Shown here piece after piece: positions 1-8,127 of a DNA stretch of 64,000 nucleotides (position 1 is the stretch's first letter; every line of letters begins with the position of its first letter). The notes under the pieces were generated by a model. That model was given only the letters and a program-made list of their open reading frames with translations. It made no database searches and was not told the origin of the DNA. Made by a program: the position numbers and the translations under genes. The stretch lies in NCBI RefSeq assembly GCF_016406125.1, contig NZ_CP066339.1:4216001-4280000 (forward strand). The letters are read 5' to 3'. The stretch comes from Alicyclobacillus sp. SO9. GTDB lineage: Bacteria; Bacillota; Bacilli; Alicyclobacillales; Alicyclobacillaceae.

Positions 1-1129
1 CGTTGATAAGCAAAATGGACATGGTCACATAAAAGACTGCACGAATATTAAACGCAGCAGCAACGCTGCTACCCAAAATTGGGCCCAGCAAGTTTCCTAA
101 GAACAAGGAACTGCTGTTAAAACCGAAGGCAGTAGCCTGAATTTCCTTTGGTGCCAATTTCTTTACCAAGACATTTAGCGATGGAATCATCCCGCCGACA
201 AACAATCCGAGGAAGAACCGCCCCACAAGCAGGACAGTAATCCCCCCTGCCAAAGCCTGCGGAATATAGGCCATCGCTGCCATAACTAGGGCTAACATCA
301 GAATCTTCCGCTGACCGATGTTATCTCCCAAACGGCCAAGTAAAGGCGAACCAATCATATTTGCAATACCTGTGATGGCTACCACGAACCCAGCAACCAG
401 CGCTAAATGAGGCCCAGTATACAGTGTTTTTGCATAAAGCGTAACAATCGGTTCAATACTCATCATCCCGAGCTGTGTCACTACTGATGCAAGAAATACG
501 GGCCACAGAGGAACCAGTGACTTCCAGGCCACTTTGCGCTGGTCTTTCACTTTCGCCACTCTCACGCGCTCTTCCTTTACAAACACTGCTACAATCAAAC
601 TAGCTAAAATCAGGAGAGCTCCTGTTAAGTAGAAGACATGGGAATAACCAATTGCCTCCGCTAAAGCCCCGCCAGCCAAAGGTCCAATTAGATTCCCCGC
701 AACGGTACCTGTCTGTAATATACCTAGCGCTCGTCCGGAGTGTTCGTCCGGCGTCACGGAAGCTTGCAGAGAAACGGCCATAGAGATAAATCCAGAAAAA
801 ATACCGTTGATCAACCTCAACACCAACAGTTCCCAAGGTGCTCCAACTAAGCCCATGAGGATTGTCATTACGCCCATGCCAATACCCGCTCGTAACAGCA
901 TGATTTTACGACCGTGCCGGTCTGCAATAACGCCCCACAGCGGTTGAAATAAAAAAGACGTCACAAACTGCGCTGAAAAAACCCAACCAGACCACCGTTC
1001 TACGGTTGCCATGTTGTGAACTCCAAGTTGTTCAATATATAAGGGTAAAAACGGAATAATAAGGCTCATTCCAGAAACAACAATGAAATTAGCAAATACC
1101 AGTATGACGAGGGTTCGTTTCCACTGCAT
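1..1129 (-). CDS. MFS drug-efflux-type transporter, cut by the left edge
   Basis: About 376 codons are visible; the C-terminal end lies beyond base 1. The protein begins MQWKRTLVILVFANF and runs through successive hydrophobic helices of a major facilitator. The signature loop between helices 2 and 3 reads GVIADRHGRKIMLLRAG, and a second copy, LLGRLGDNIGQRKIL, follows in the C-terminal half, as in 12- or 14-helix drug:H+ antiporters of the MdtG/Bmr type. The ATG at 1129 is preceded by AGAGAGG at a suitable distance. It is expected to sit in the cytoplasmic membrane and export small molecules; the substrate cannot be read from the sequence. It lies downstream of the protease gene on the same strand, but a hairpin between them suggests separate transcription. 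Confidence 0.85.
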   Translation of the reverse strand, partial: MQWKRTLVILVFANFIVVSGMSLIIPFLPLYIEQLGVHNMATVERWSGWVFSAQFVTSFLFQPLWGVIADRHGRKIMLLRAGIGMGVMTILMGLVGAPWELLVLRLINGIFSGFISMAVSLQASVTPDEHSGRALGILQTGTVAGNLIGPLAGGALAEAIGYSHVFYLTGALLILASLIVAVFVKEERVRVAKVKDQRKVAWKSLVPLWPVFLASVVTQLGMMSIEPIVTLYAKTLYTGPHLALVAGFVVAITGIANMIGSPLLGRLGDNIGQRKILMLALVMAAMAYIPQALAGGITVLLVGRFFLGLFVGGMIPSLNVLVKKLAPKEIQATAFGFNSSSLFLGNLLGPILGSSVAAAFNIRAVFYVTMSILLIN

Positions 1130-1253
1130 ACCGCAACCTCTCTTCCACTCTCTCTAGTCTTCGTCTTGATTGGATATCTACGGTAGAAAAGCTTCGGGTA
1201 CCTAAATAATTGTACCGACATACAGTGTAGAGCACCTTGCGACAAAATTCAAA

Positions 1254-1275
1254 GGGCCAGCTTTCCAGCCGGCCC
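1254..1275 (-). terminator. Hairpin downstream of the S53 protease gene
   Basis: GGGCC-A-GC and GC-C-GGCCC arms flank a six-base loop, with one internal mismatch. It lies about 110 bases beyond the protease stop codon, and T-rich sequence follows on both sides. It probably ends the protease transcript before the MFS gene. Confidence 0.45.
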
Positions 1276-1386
1276 CGAATTTTCTTTAGAAATGAAGTTA
1301 TTTGTGTCTGAATAGCGGTCCCGCAGTAGCGTCAGGCCGTAGGCTTTACAAGCCTGTTCGAGACAGCACAGGTTGGCAGTTGCTGA

Positions 1387-3360
1387 TTATCGGCCGTAAC
1401 CGTAGAAGCGGCCCCACTCTCCCCATTGTCCCTGCTTAAAGTCTTTCGCCAGTTTCGCCACGTTTGGAACACCCAGCCCTGTAGCCTGGTTATAGACGGT
1501 GCCAGGCTGGCCTGTATAGAAAATGTTGTCGTTGCTGGTTCCCTGTGCATTCAGCGGTGTAAACGGCGAGTTTTTCCGTACAGCAAAGCGATAAATTTGC
1601 GGATTCCAGAAGCCAACTCTGGTATGGTCCGCTGAATTAATAACAGCAGTTAATCCGTTCAACTGCGGTGAAACTACGCTGGTTCCGCCATACTGCACCC
1701 ACCCAGGGGTTTGATTGGGAACACCTTTGCTATTCTGCTGGCTGAGATACACGCCATAACCGGTTTCTGGGTCTGCATCCAAGGATACATCGGGCATGTT
1801 GCGTCCGCTGCCGACTCCGGTAACCACTTTCGGATTGGGGTTGCTGGTAATAGAGCTGGCATTGCTGTTTGGAATCCAGTTTGTCACCCCCGCATACGTG
1901 TTGACACCGGGGACACCCTTCTGATAGCTCGGTGTTTTAAAGATAGTACTGAATCCGCCGCCGTCGCCTACAAGGTAATCAGCAGCCCAATTTGATACTG
2001 TCGGCTTTAGTTCTGTATTCAAGTGGCTGTAGTAGTAATCCCAGCCCCAAGCGCGTTCCTGCTTGACGTTCACGTTTCTCGAGGCGTTTTGCCAGGGAAG
2101 CGTTGTGCCGCCTGCCGCAGTCACGTACGGACTGTCTGCCGGGTTGTCCACCACGCGGCCAAACAGACCCGCCACTCCGTTAAAACCGTAGTCATAATAG
2201 ACTGCTGAGTCATAAGCCCCGCCGTCGCCGGATGATGCAAAGGTAGAAATCCCCTGTGCCGCAGCTTCCATATACAGTTGATTGAAGACCTGAGCATACT
2301 CCGGAGTCTCTTGATTCTGCTGGACAAAATAGTTGATAATTTGCTCGCTTTCACCCCAACTGACCGATAATTCCTGAACTTGATTCTCCGAGATGGCTTT
2401 CGCATAGGCATCCGTAAAACCTGTGTCAGTGTTAGGGCCGATATAGACGTGAATGTTTGCAGCAGGAGCCATAGCACCTGATTGTTCAACATCAAGGGTT
2501 GTTTCATCGTAGCCTGAGTAGTAAACGCTCGGAGACTGAGCGTTGGCATTGTCTACGTTGGTCACCGTCAAACGGTGAGGATTCACATTAATGCCCATTG
2601 CCTTCCAATAGTGATAGGCGTCGCTGGGATTGAAGCCGGCCAATGTGACGATACCTATAGTCTGACCTTGACCTTTGGCTCCCTCTTTATAGAGTGGTGT
2701 AACGTTGTAATGTTTGGCCATTTTTGCCGGAGTCTCAGCATAGGGACCGCTAGGCGGTGTTGCTGACGGCTTCGATCCCGGTTTTTTCATGGACAAGGAT
2801 TGCATATTTGAATAGTTGGTCAGGCCGAGGATACACAGGATATTGTTGGCTACACTCTCCGGTGCCCTGGGCTCCCTACGCGTCGCATGGAACTCTTTCC
2901 CTTTGTACCTTGCCTTTTGAATATCTACGCTAAAGGCTTTATTGAACTGGCCGACAGTGCCAGTTGCGGTTATTACGAGATGGTTCGGATACACAGAAGA
3001 CTGAATCCCAAATCTCTTCAAATAATTTGTAACACTATGAATTTGCCAGCGGCTCGGAGCAAACTCGCGGCTGAACTGGCTGACACTCAAATAGCGCCTG
3101 AAGTTCCAGCTCCCCGGAGTCGTCGTACCATGGATGTACTTTGTCAAAGCCTGTTTGTTCTGAATTTTCATTACAATATCTACTGTTACTTGTGTTGAGG
3201 AAGGCAAGTTACCGAAGTAATTGGAGTGCTGTAGTACTTGTGAGCCAATACCCTGAGGAATTGCATTGGATTTGGACGCGGCAAATGCAACGCTGGGCAA
3301 TGCTGCAGTAAGAAGCGTCCCTGTTGCTGCGACTGCCAAAAACTTCTTTGTTAAATTCAC
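1387..3360 (-). CDS. Secreted serine-carboxyl peptidase, S53 sedolisin (kumamolisin-like) proprotein
   Basis: This 657-residue preproprotein fits the kumamolisin/sedolisin family of acid-active endopeptidases secreted by Alicyclobacillus and relatives. Residues 1-28 are a signal peptide (charged start, hydrophobic core, AFA-A cut). Residues about 45-185 match the activation prodomain. The catalytic domain shows Glu286 and Asp290 in DETTLDVEQ, Trp335 in SVSWGES, the oxyanion Asp379 in ASSGDGG and the nucleophile Ser561 in GGTSVVSPQ; spacing from Glu to Asp379 agrees with kumamolisin. About 68 extra residues lie between Asp379 and Ser561 relative to kumamolisin. The usual calcium-site region is shortened to ATGLGVPN near residue 626, followed by a Gly/aromatic tail (GQWGEWGRFYGYGR). 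The start ATG follows an AGGAGAGG-type site. It likely digests extracellular protein at low pH. Confidence 0.93.
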   Translation of the reverse strand: MNLTKKFLAVAATGTLLTAALPSVAFAASKSNAIPQGIGSQVLQHSNYFGNLPSSTQVTVDIVMKIQNKQALTKYIHGTTTPGSWNFRRYLSVSQFSREFAPSRWQIHSVTNYLKRFGIQSSVYPNHLVITATGTVGQFNKAFSVDIQKARYKGKEFHATRREPRAPESVANNILCILGLTNYSNMQSLSMKKPGSKPSATPPSGPYAETPAKMAKHYNVTPLYKEGAKGQGQTIGIVTLAGFNPSDAYHYWKAMGINVNPHRLTVTNVDNANAQSPSVYYSGYDETTLDVEQSGAMAPAANIHVYIGPNTDTGFTDAYAKAISENQVQELSVSWGESEQIINYFVQQNQETPEYAQVFNQLYMEAAAQGISTFASSGDGGAYDSAVYYDYGFNGVAGLFGRVVDNPADSPYVTAAGGTTLPWQNASRNVNVKQERAWGWDYYYSHLNTELKPTVSNWAADYLVGDGGGFSTIFKTPSYQKGVPGVNTYAGVTNWIPNSNASSITSNPNPKVVTGVGSGRNMPDVSLDADPETGYGVYLSQQNSKGVPNQTPGWVQYGGTSVVSPQLNGLTAVINSADHTRVGFWNPQIYRFAVRKNSPFTPLNAQGTSNDNIFYTGQPGTVYNQATGLGVPNVAKLAKDFKQGQWGEWGRFYGYGR

Positions 3361-3831
3361 TTTAACCTCTCCTTATGTAAAAATAGTGTGACATCCTGTC
3401 AACCAATATTACCACAATTTTAATAGATTAGGATGATTTCTCTGAAAAAATCATTAAATCTGATAACGTTTATTAACAAAAAGATAACAACATCTTCATC
3501 TAAATGTAATACTGTACCGGTATACTACAAATCAGTAAGTGAGCACAATGCTTACTCACAATTGACCCCCTTTTTTTTATATATATTTTGTGTTTAGGCT
3601 GACCTGTTTCAGGGCGGTCTTTTTCTTTTCATTCAGTGTCTGCTGACGCCTCGGTGCACCCTCAGTGGATTCTCAATAAGCACAGACGGGCGGACAACCC
3701 CCACGAAGTAGAAGAAGTAGAAGGAGTACACACAAAAGCACCGCCACGCGACACCCTCGTTGGTGTGTACGCAGGCAGCGGTGCTCGCTTCGGTGAACCC
3801 ATGCAAAATGAGTTTCAGGCTGTTGAACCAA
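3361..3831. other. Intergenic region between pgcA and the protease gene
   Basis: No credible gene is seen in these 471 bases. The half next to the protease is AT-rich and should hold its promoter. Around 3536-3560 an imperfect hairpin (AGTGAGCA / TGCTTACT) precedes a run of eight T residues, and another weak hairpin at about 3600-3620 precedes TTTTTCTTTT, both reading rightward. They look like rightward terminators although no rightward gene precedes them. The pgcA terminator occupies 3737-3785. Confidence 0.5.
3737..3785 (-). terminator. Compound terminator of pgcA
   Basis: Arms AGCACCGC (3737-3744) and GCGGTGCT (3778-3785) enclose a second hairpin (ACACC / GGTGT). On the minus strand the stem is followed by TTTTGTGTG. 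It lies 47 bases past the pgcA stop codon. Confidence 0.6.
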
Positions 3832-5556
3832 TCATTGTAACAGAGTGTCTACAGCTTCATGCAGTATCTGCATTGAAGCCTGGCAATCCGCCAAGGAATT
3901 ACCTTTTGCACCAATGTAGACTTTGATTTTCGGTTCAGTCCCTGACGGACGCACGGCCAGCCACGATCCGTTTGAAAAGAAGTATTTCAAAACATTTTCC
4001 TTCGGCAAACTCAGTTCAGAAATGGTTGCAGTACCAACTTCTCTACGCTCACTGGTTTGATAGTCTTCTACGGCATCAAGTGTAAGCCCGGGAACCTCAA
4101 TGCCATGTTGCCTCAAACCGTTAAGGATGTTTTGAATCTTCTTCATGCCGTTGAGCCCGGGCATCTTTCTACTGACCAAGTCTTCGCGGAAATAGCCCAC
4201 ACGTTCGTACAAGGTTTCCAAAGCGTCTAACAGCGTCTGTCCTTTGCTTTTGTAGTAGGCTGTCATTTCAGCAATCAGAAGTGCAATTTGAACAGCATCC
4301 TTGTCGCGGACCATAGACGAAGCAAGGTAACCGTAGCTTTCCTCGTAGCCAAATAAGAACTCGTATTCCCCGGTTCTCTCGTAGGCACTAATTCGGTTTC
4401 CGATGTATTTGAAGCCAGTGAGTGTGTCCTCTACTGCTACATTGTAAAGTCGGGCTACCTGAGCCCCAAGTTCAGACGTAACAATGGTTTTAAAGACAAT
4501 TCCATTCGTCGGCAGACCGCCTGATTCGATTCGGGACTTCAATACAAACTCTACCAACAAACCGCCGACTTGATTGCCAGTCAAAAGCCGAAAACTCCCG
4601 TCCTGGTCGCCCACTGCTACGCCGACTCTATCAGCATCGGGATCGGTGCCCATCACTACATCAGCACCGCATTTTTTCGCTTCCTCAATGGCAAGTCTTA
4701 AGGCTTCAGGCTCTTCCGGATTGGGGCTTTCTACCGTGGAGAAGTTCCCGTCAGGTTTCTCCTGACTTCTAACAACGTAGACATCCTTGTAGCCCGCCTG
4801 CCGCAGTGCTTCACGAACAGGTAGATTTCCTGTTCCATGCAATGGCGTGTAGACAAGACGAGTCTCATCCCGGTCATGGGGAGAGACGGATTTCTGCTTG
4901 ACTTCCGCCACAACGGTTTCTATGTATTCACTGTCGACGTCAGTTCCTATCCAACGCAGATAGCCTGCGCTTTCCGCATCCTTCCGAGCCATAACAGATA
5001 TACTGAAGAGGTTTTCGATTTGTTCAATTTCACTTGTTATCCGGTTTGCTTCATCTGGCAGCACTTGTCCCCCATCCGGTCCGTACACCTTATACCCATT
5101 GTATTCAGGAGGATTATGACTTGCCGTCACCATAATACCTGCTGCTGCGTTCAAGCTTCTTACGGCAAACGACAGTTCAGGGGTTGGACATAAATGTTCA
5201 AATACGTACGCCGGAATCCCTTCCGCTGCCAGCACAAGACTAATGTCTTCGGAAAACTCAGGTGACATATGACGGCAGTCATATCCAATTACAACCCCTT
5301 TGGCTGCTACATTCAGACCTTGGCTCTTTAGATATCTGGCCAATCCTAGCGTTGCCTTTCGGACGGTATAGATGTTCATGCGATTGGTTCCGGCGCCGAG
5401 GACACCTCGCAAGCCTCCGGTTCCAAATTCCAGGTCGCGGAAAAAGCGGTCTTCGATTTCCTGCTCATCGTGCAATTCTTCTAACTGTTTCCGTAAACCT
5501 TCGTCTAAAGACGGCTCTCTCAGCCATTGTTGGTACAATTCTGCTGCTGTACTCAA
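3832..5556 (-). CDS. pgcA: Phosphoglucomutase / phosphomannomutase
   Basis: Alpha-D-phosphohexomutase interconverting glucose 1-phosphate and glucose 6-phosphate, feeding UDP-glucose and cell-envelope glycan synthesis in the cytoplasm. The TTG at 5556 is chosen as start: GAGGTGG lies five bases upstream, and the resulting N-terminus (MSTAAELYQQWLRE) lines up with the start of Bacillus PgcA. This gives 574 residues, close to the family's roughly 580. Motifs are FGTGGLRG near residue 44, the active-site phosphoserine Ser146 in TASHNPPEYNGYK, the metal-binding DPDADR, and the C-terminal phosphate-binding VRPSGTEPKIK. An in-frame upstream ATG at 5667 would add 37 residues containing three copies of a four-residue repeat (GVES), but it lacks a good ribosome binding site and has no counterpart in the family. 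Confidence 0.93.
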   Translation of the reverse strand: MSTAAELYQQWLREPSLDEGLRKQLEELHDEQEIEDRFFRDLEFGTGGLRGVLGAGTNRMNIYTVRKATLGLARYLKSQGLNVAAKGVVIGYDCRHMSPEFSEDISLVLAAEGIPAYVFEHLCPTPELSFAVRSLNAAAGIMVTASHNPPEYNGYKVYGPDGGQVLPDEANRITSEIEQIENLFSISVMARKDAESAGYLRWIGTDVDSEYIETVVAEVKQKSVSPHDRDETRLVYTPLHGTGNLPVREALRQAGYKDVYVVRSQEKPDGNFSTVESPNPEEPEALRLAIEEAKKCGADVVMGTDPDADRVGVAVGDQDGSFRLLTGNQVGGLLVEFVLKSRIESGGLPTNGIVFKTIVTSELGAQVARLYNVAVEDTLTGFKYIGNRISAYERTGEYEFLFGYEESYGYLASSMVRDKDAVQIALLIAEMTAYYKSKGQTLLDALETLYERVGYFREDLVSRKMPGLNGMKKIQNILNGLRQHGIEVPGLTLDAVEDYQTSERREVGTATISELSLPKENVLKYFFSNGSWLAVRPSGTEPKIKVYIGAKGNSLADCQASMQILHEAVDTLLQ

Positions 5557-5590
5557 GTCATCCACCTCGCGCTTTACACGTTGTCTTCCG

Positions 5591-5626
5591 CCTGATTCAA
5601 CACCTGATTCAACACCTGATTCAACA
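5591..5626. repeat. Three perfect 12-bp tandem repeats in the pgcA leader
   Basis: CCTGATTCAACA occurs three times head to tail, starting 34 bases upstream of the preferred TTG start of pgcA. On the pgcA strand the unit reads TGTTGAATCAGG. It lies in the leader of the transcript, so a change in copy number would alter leader length rather than the protein. Confidence 0.9.
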
Positions 5627-5765
5627 CCATGGTGATATAGGTTCCTAAGTTTTACATTGTAGCACACTCGTCTTATTATTTTTGTGAAAATGGACTCTTG
5701 TGTACGCTATAATAGTGGACACCATAGGAAATGAAAGAGTAAGAATAATCAGGAAAGAAGGAACG

Positions 5766-6281
5766 ATGAACATGCCATCAGTTGAAAGGTATACAGCAGC
5801 CGTCATTACTATCAGCGATTCAGCCAGTAATGGAGAGCGTGAAGACAAAAGTGGAGACACACTGGAAGGCTTGCTCCAGAAGGCGGGGTTCTCAATTACA
5901 GACAGAGAAGTTGTTCCGGACGAGCGTCAGGTTATCGCCGGTACATTAACGCGATGCACAGCCAGCCATAACATAGCCTGTATCTTTACAACCGGAGGTA
6001 CAGGGGTTGGTCCCAGAGACGTGACTCCTGAGGCCGCGAAGGACGTCATCGAACGCAGAATGCCGGGAATGGAAGAAGCCATGCGCCACGAGAGCCTGCG
6101 TCAGACACCATTTGCCATGCTCTCCCGGCAGGTTGTAGGCGTTGCAAAAGATACATTGATTGTCACGCTGCCGGGAAGTGAGAAGGCTGTCCGGGAATGC
6201 TTTGCTGTTATTCAGCCCGTGCTGAAACACGTTGTAGATTTGCTGGCAGGGGAAACCGCCCACAAAAGTTCAAACAATTAA
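5766..6281 (+). CDS. moaB: Molybdenum cofactor biosynthesis protein, MoaB/MogA family
   Basis: This 171-residue protein belongs to the MoaB/MogA family, which adenylates or otherwise activates molybdopterin before metal insertion. It shows the family hallmarks TTGGTGVGPRDVTPEA (near residue 78), PGMEEAMR and the late LPGSEKAVREC loop that binds the cofactor phosphate. The ATG at 5766 is preferred because AGAAGGA lies just upstream; the longer open frame from 5700 has no such site. No other cofactor genes are adjacent, so it stands alone and converges on the hydrolase gene downstream. MoaB and MogA cannot be separated with certainty from the sequence alone; the length fits Bacillus MoaB better. 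Confidence 0.88.
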   Translation: MNMPSVERYTAAVITISDSASNGEREDKSGDTLEGLLQKAGFSITDREVVPDERQVIAGTLTRCTASHNIACIFTTGGTGVGPRDVTPEAAKDVIERRMPGMEEAMRHESLRQTPFAMLSRQVVGVAKDTLIVTLPGSEKAVRECFAVIQPVLKHVVDLLAGETAHKSSNN

Positions 6282-6321
6282 TGAGACTACTTCACCAAAA
6301 GTTGGACGGAAGCGCCTTTGT

Positions 6322-6355
6322 CCGAGACATTGTCGCATTGCGGCACACGTCTCGG
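6322..6355. terminator. Hairpin between convergent moaB and hydrolase genes
   Basis: CCGAGAC (6322-6328) pairs with GTCTCGG (6349-6355), with a partial inner stem TGTCG/CGGCA. There is no clear T run on either side, so a terminator role is only plausible from its position between converging genes. Confidence 0.35.
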
Positions 6356-6363
6356 CGATGGTG

Positions 6364-7137
6364 TCATTGCATGATGTAGCCTTTCACAGCATGCAAGACA
6401 TCTTGCTCCCACTCGCGTTTGCAAAAGCTGTGATCCGCTCCCTCAAGGATGTGGATCTGAGCCTTTTCACCATAGCAAACATCTTTGTACCTTGAGGACG
6501 TCTCGACAGGAACAACGTCGTCTTTACTTCCGTGAATTAGCAAAACGGACTTGTCATACCCTAGTCCCAACTGAATCAGGTTCAATTCGAGAATTTCCTT
6601 GGCAAACGGAAGACCTATCAGATAGCCTCCGTTATCATAGGTTTCTGGCAACGGAGCATTGGGCTCTTCTGCACGCATTTGTCCAATGGACGTTCTGAGA
6701 ACATCCGCCATGTTGCCGGCGGCGCAAAGTAACACAAGTCCGGCAGCTTCATCTGGACGCTTGGCGGCAACGGCAGACGCTACGACTCCGCCCATGCTGT
6801 GACCAATCAGTGTTACACGAGACGCGTCAACCGCCTTGTGGCTTCGCACAAAATCCAGGATTGCGTGGGCCTCTTCAATCTCCTTTGACAGCGTCATGTC
6901 CTTGAAATCTCCGTCACTCTCTCCGCTTCCGGAAAAATCGAAGCGAAAAGTAGCAATCCCCTGGTTCTCAAGCATACGAGACAGCTTTAGGTACATCCTG
7001 TGAGCACCCACTTTCTCGCCTGTGAAACCGTGAAAGACAATCACTGCGGGTACAGGTGCTGTTTCGCTGTTCTCCGGCATGTGGACCATGCCCCGTAAAG
7101 TAAGACCATTTACTGCAAGCTGTGTGGATTGTTGCAC
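6364..7137 (-). CDS. Alpha/beta hydrolase (esterase / peptidase-like)
   Basis: A 257-residue cytoplasmic alpha/beta hydrolase. It shows the oxyanion region HGFTGEKVGAHRMY, the FDFSGSGESDGDF strand-turn, the nucleophile elbow GHSMGG (Ser near residue 114), the acid Asp in HGSKDDVVP and the catalytic His in GADHSF. This layout is that of small esterases related to acylglycerol lipases and cinnamoyl or feruloyl esterases. The start is set at the GTG at 7137 because GGAGG lies seven bases upstream; extension to 7260 would add a low-complexity cysteine-containing stretch without a ribosome binding site. Substrate is unknown. It is transcribed alone, converging with moaB. Confidence 0.85.
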   Translation of the reverse strand: MQQSTQLAVNGLTLRGMVHMPENSETAPVPAVIVFHGFTGEKVGAHRMYLKLSRMLENQGIATFRFDFSGSGESDGDFKDMTLSKEIEEAHAILDFVRSHKAVDASRVTLIGHSMGGVVASAVAAKRPDEAAGLVLLCAAGNMADVLRTSIGQMRAEEPNAPLPETYDNGGYLIGLPFAKEILELNLIQLGLGYDKSVLLIHGSKDDVVPVETSSRYKDVCYGEKAQIHILEGADHSFCKREWEQDVLHAVKGYIMQ

Positions 7138-7311
7138 AGTCCAACCTCCAAACACTATGTATGATTTTCTCATCATACCCTGTTTTGAATCCGGATAAAA
7201 GATCGCTGCAAACAAAATCAGCTTGGGACACCCGCATGACAGCGTAAAGCGAATTTCCAAGCTGATCCATCCGATACCTGCTTTCGCATATCTTCTCTAA
7301 AAGGTGAACGA

Positions 7312-7935
7312 CTACATGTCCGTAGCACTGTCGTCATTGCTCAGATTCACAACAGCATTCCGGTTTCCACCAAGCAACCGTGAGACTGGATATATTCTCC
7401 GTACAGGCAAGGTCACAAGAGCAGCTACAACAGCCTTCGCGAAATCTCCGGGGAGAAAAGGAAAAAAGCCTTCCACCAAGGCCTTGTGGAACGGCAAATG
7501 TGCGACTGCTGCGAGTTGCGGCACGCCTCCGACATAGTTAAAAAGCGAGCCGAAAACTTCAATGACAATCACAAGTTTCACAAAGGCAAGACCGCTGTTT
7601 CCCCTGATACGCTGACTGAACCAGCCAACTGCAAATGCACATAACGGCCAAAACCAAACAAAGCCTCCGTTCGGACCCAGAATAAGTCCGAGACCACCAG
7701 CGCCCCCGATGAGCGGCAGACCCAAAGCAGTCAAGAACACTACCAAAAAAACGCTAAAAAACCCATACCACGCACCTAAGATTGCACCGGCCAGCATGAC
7801 CGCAAAATTGCCCAGTGTAATCGGGACCGGTGAAAACGGAAGCGGTATGTTAACAAAATTCAGTGCGACGACTAAGGCTGCAAATAACGCACTAAAGACA
7901 ATCCCCCGTACTGTTAAACGAGTTTCCACTTGCAT
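7312..7935 (-). CDS. bioY: Biotin ECF transporter substrate-binding (S) component BioY
   Basis: This 207-residue membrane protein matches BioY, the membrane-embedded biotin-binding subunit of energy-coupling-factor transporters. Hallmarks are the N-terminal RGIVFSALFAALV helix that contacts EcfT, IPLPFSPVPITLGNFAVMLAG, and GLPLIGGAGGLGLILGPNGGF. Six hydrophobic segments are visible. The ATG at 7935 is the likely start although its purine-rich site (GTGAGGGGA) is very close to it. The gene diverges from ecfA1 and the ecfA2-ecfT fusion across a 192-base region that holds a BirA-type operator, so the three genes should form one biotin uptake system controlled by biotin status. Confidence 0.9.
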   Translation of the reverse strand: MQVETRLTVRGIVFSALFAALVVALNFVNIPLPFSPVPITLGNFAVMLAGAILGAWYGFFSVFLVVFLTALGLPLIGGAGGLGLILGPNGGFVWFWPLCAFAVGWFSQRIRGNSGLAFVKLVIVIEVFGSLFNYVGGVPQLAAVAHLPFHKALVEGFFPFLPGDFAKAVVAALVTLPVRRIYPVSRLLGGNRNAVVNLSNDDSATDM

Positions 7936-7949
7936 TCCCCTCACTTTTA

Positions 7950-7981
7950 TTGTTAACCATATGATAGTATGTAGTTGACAA
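7950..7981. promoter_or_regulatory. BirA operator (biotin repressor box)
   Basis: TTGTTAAC (7950-7957) and GTTGACAA (7974-7981) form an inverted repeat separated by 16 bases, matching the Firmicute BirA box (TTGTTAAC, about 15 bases, GTTAACAA) at all but one position. It starts 15 bases upstream of the bioY start codon and sits in the divergent region shared with ecfA1, so BirA with biotinyl-AMP could shut down both directions. Confidence 0.85.
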
Positions 7982-8127
7982 TTGGATTCTAGCATAATGT
8001 ATCCGAATTGGAAAATCACATACTTGGACGTTTGAAGTCAAAACGGGAGTACTTCGAGCTGCCCATCGCAGCCTCAACAACAACTCCAGATGACATATAC
8101 AGAAATCGAATTGAGGGACTCAACGAC

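Noticed and set aside
5557-5667. N-terminal extension of PgcA containing three four-residue repeats
   Set aside because: The family begins at the TTG at 5556, which has a well-spaced ribosome binding site; the extension is more likely untranslated leader.
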